Shown: piece after piece, positions 62,333 to 64,000 of the stretch | Position numbering within the stretch: the stretch's first letter is position 1 | Layout: every line of letters starts with the position of its first letter | Origin: a bacterium | GTDB taxonomy: Bacteria; Armatimonadota; Fimbriimonadia; Fimbriimonadales; Fimbriimonadaceae | DNA length: 64,000 bases | Assembly (NCBI GenBank): GCA_027483535.1 | Contig: JAIXUN010000002.1 | Location: 1,178,001-1,242,000 of the forward strand | Direction: 5' to 3' | Made by a program: the position numbers and the translations under genes | Notes under the pieces: model-generated | Told to the model about the DNA's origin: nothing | The model's database searches: none | The model's input: only the letters and a program-made list of their open reading frames with translations

Positions 62333-62628
62333 GATCGGGAGAGGGAAGCGTAAAAGAATCCGCACAGGAAGCCTGGAGCCATCAAAGCTCCGGTCATGGA
62401 AGCGACGATGTTGTACGGGTACGGGAAGAGCAACAAGCCCGCCGCCCCGCCAACAAGGACAGCCACTTGGACCCCAATGGTGAGAAGGCATCCGTCGTTC
62501 TCGGCTCGAAAGCGCGTCCCGAGCGATTTAGCGATGAGGGTGAAGGTGATGGAACTTGCTAGCCAAGCAACGAAAACGAATGCGTAGATCGCTGCCGACG
62601 GAATTGGCTGAGTCACCGGATATCGCAT
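62323..62628 (-). CDS. Small membrane protein
   Basis: About 101 residues (ATG 62628; 62649 also possible). Three hydrophobic segments (AAIYAFVFVAWLASSITFTLI, CLLTIGVQVAVLVGGAAGLLLF, ASMTGALMAPGFLCGFFYA) and a basic end. No recognised family. It lies between two caspase-family genes in the opposite direction. Confidence 0.62.
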   Translation of the reverse strand: MRYPVTQPIPSAAIYAFVFVAWLASSITFTLIAKSLGTRFRAENDGCLLTIGVQVAVLVGGAAGLLLFPYPYNIVASMTGALMAPGFLCGFFYASLSRSKK

Positions 62629-62773
62629 ATCAATAGTTTGAATCAACAAAACGGCGATCCGTCGCCATTCGGTCGTTCCTCAGAAAGTTGGATTCAGAGG
62701 GGAGAAAGGCCCTTCAGCCAACTTTGAGGCGAAACGTAGACTGAACGTAAACGTGAGTTCATCAGAGGGATAT

Positions 62774-64000
62774 ATGAAGCGAGGAATTTTTACAGCAGTA
62801 GGCTTGATCACGTTGGTGACTTGTTCAGTTGCCAGCGGAACAAAACGTCTGAAACAGGCCGAGACAGGCAGAAAGATCGCGTTCTTGGTGGGCGTTTCGA
62901 ACTATGGGGGTACGGAAGGTTGCATCAAAGACCTAGCGATGGCTCACTCAGACGCAACAAAGTTGGCCGAGGCTTTGCGGAGCCTAGGCTGGAAGATCTA
63001 TCTTGCCGTAAGTAGCCCTGGCGACAGCAACCAAGTTTCCTTTGCCGCTAAGGAAAGAATTCTCACCCAGCTGAAGGAAATCGCCGACGATTCGAAGGTA
63101 TCCGACACGTTTCTCTTTTACTTCAGCGGTCACGGCATGAACGTTGGGACCGAGGGTTATCTTTGGCCATCCGACGGACGCTTTGAACGCGTTGGGCTGG
63201 ATTGGAAACCCCGCCTAAAAACACTCGTCTCCTTCTCAGAGCTAGAGTCGGTTTTCAAAACCATGAAGTCGACCAAGCGTGTGCTGGTCTCGGATGCTTG
63301 TCGAGAAGAGCGCACCGAAGTGGTTCGCGACGAGCCGGAGCAAAGGACCCTTCGAACATTTGTCGAAGACAAAACCGACATCTCAAAGCTGAACTCTAAA
63401 CTTGGTGAGGTTGTAAGCGCTGATTTTCATATCAGTACGGCGGCGTTGTACTCCTGCATCGTCGGAGAATATAGCTGGGAAACCGAGAACGGTGGCGTCT
63501 ACACGGGGGCTCTTGTGGAGGCGTTGGCGCGCGATGAAGAGTGTGCCGACGCCCGCGGACGCATTACCCCTGCCCTCGTAAAGACCGTCACCGCAAAGAA
63601 AGTTGCGGCGTGGACTCAACAATCTGGCAAGCGCCAAACACCGGAGGCAGTGATCCGAGAGCGAGACCCGATCATTCTTGGAATTCGTAAGTTTCCGAAC
63701 GGGTCTCAGCAGTCTGGAGGGTCTGGGGGATCCTCAGTCCTTGATGGGTACATGACCGCCGGAGCGGTTCTTACTGAAACCGCGCCCAGCTCGACGCCTG
63801 AAGGGACGGAGAACCTGGACGACTCCATAAGCCTGATCAATGGAAGCATCATTGCTCGTACCAATCTGGATCGATGGCACAAGTTGGTTTATCGCCACAA
63901 TCTCCTAGATCGAGATGCGGAGACGGACGAGGAACTAGCGACGTTCGAAGGCGAAACCACTTTGTCTCAGAAGAGCGGCTCCGGTGCTGAAGCTACTTAC
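62774..64000 (+). CDS. Second caspase-family (C14) protein, 3' end outside window
   Basis: The frame is open from ATG 62774 to the right edge (409 codons visible, no stop). The N-terminal hydrophobic segment (IFTAVGLITLVTC) may be a signal or lipoprotein peptide. Caspase domain: IAFLVGVSNYGG, LFYFSGHGMNVG with catalytic His120, VLVSDACREERTE with Cys176. A Gly/Ser-rich linker at about 315-322 leads into a C-terminal region with no recognised family. It resembles the gene at 59819 in layout but is divergent. This gene is not closed in the window. Confidence 0.85.
   Translation, partial: MKRGIFTAVGLITLVTCSVASGTKRLKQAETGRKIAFLVGVSNYGGTEGCIKDLAMAHSDATKLAEALRSLGWKIYLAVSSPGDSNQVSFAAKERILTQLKEIADDSKVSDTFLFYFSGHGMNVGTEGYLWPSDGRFERVGLDWKPRLKTLVSFSELESVFKTMKSTKRVLVSDACREERTEVVRDEPEQRTLRTFVEDKTDISKLNSKLGEVVSADFHISTAALYSCIVGEYSWETENGGVYTGALVEALARDEECADARGRITPALVKTVTAKKVAAWTQQSGKRQTPEAVIRERDPIILGIRKFPNGSQQSGGSGGSSVLDGYMTAGAVLTETAPSSTPEGTENLDDSISLINGSIIARTNLDRWHKLVYRHNLLDRDAETDEELATFEGETTLSQKSGSGAEATY

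Noticed and set aside
1-64000. CRISPR array, prophage, rRNA or complete IS
   Set aside because: No regularly spaced identical repeats, phage structural genes, rRNA segments or intact transposase were seen on either strand.

Overview
The window looks like a chromosome segment from a diderm bacterium, most likely Armatimonadota of the Fimbriimonadia type. That placement is inferred from gene style, not from a marker gene: a pseudopilin with the [25 protein letters not shown]-type N-terminus, many secreted glycoside hydrolases and hydrolases, DinB and YtcJ-like proteins, apolipoprotein N-acyltransferase and lipoproteins implying an outer membrane, and orthocaspase-like proteins. There is no rRNA, CRISPR array, prophage or complete insertion sequence. 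Most genes are ordinary housekeeping or saprophytic genes packed tightly on both strands.

Layout. 1-8.7 kb: phosphatase fragment, lnt, a small membrane protein, a winged-helix regulator, a GH71/99-like protein, an ACT-domain protein, a rearranged tRNA-Ser region with structured repeats (4.5-5.15 kb), a pseudopilin, a thioesterase, accB and a lipid kinase. 8.7-14.5 kb (minus strand): tricorn-type protease and a secreted alpha/beta hydrolase. 14.6-21.1 kb: chemoreceptor, thioredoxin-fold protein, orphan genes, a second pseudopilin, a GDPD/PLC-like phosphodiesterase and an MFS transporter.

21.3-28.1 kb is the most unusual part. A protein with two zinc ribbons is followed by a cysteine-rich radical SAM enzyme resembling the MJ0619/Tes family (tetraether or membrane-spanning lipid synthases), then an Lgt-like protein, then seven consecutive small proteins. 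Each of the seven has one N-terminal zinc ribbon of invariant spacing (C-x2-C-x10-C-x2-C) followed by hydrophobic segments. Many junctions are 4-bp GTGA/ATGA overlaps, so the set is probably one transcription unit. Beyond the convergent gcvT gene, the same zinc-ribbon spacing recurs on a TPR protein that heads a three-gene TPR / YcgR-like operon (29.5-32.9 kb).

33-41 kb: GH10 xylanase, an amidohydrolase operon with a degenerate aldo/keto reductase, a secreted metzincin protease, and a scar containing an IS3-type transposase remnant and a duplicated 5' fragment of the protease gene. 41-49 kb: UbiA prenyltransferase, three GT4 glycosyltransferases, an FkbM-like protein and a GH65-like lipoprotein, probably surface glycan metabolism. 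49-57.7 kb: AmpG-like MFS, S12 serine hydrolase, dgt, GT2, DinB, AraC regulator, asd and leuB. 57.7-64 kb: a secreted cellulase-like hydrolase and two secreted caspase-family proteins, the second running off the right edge.
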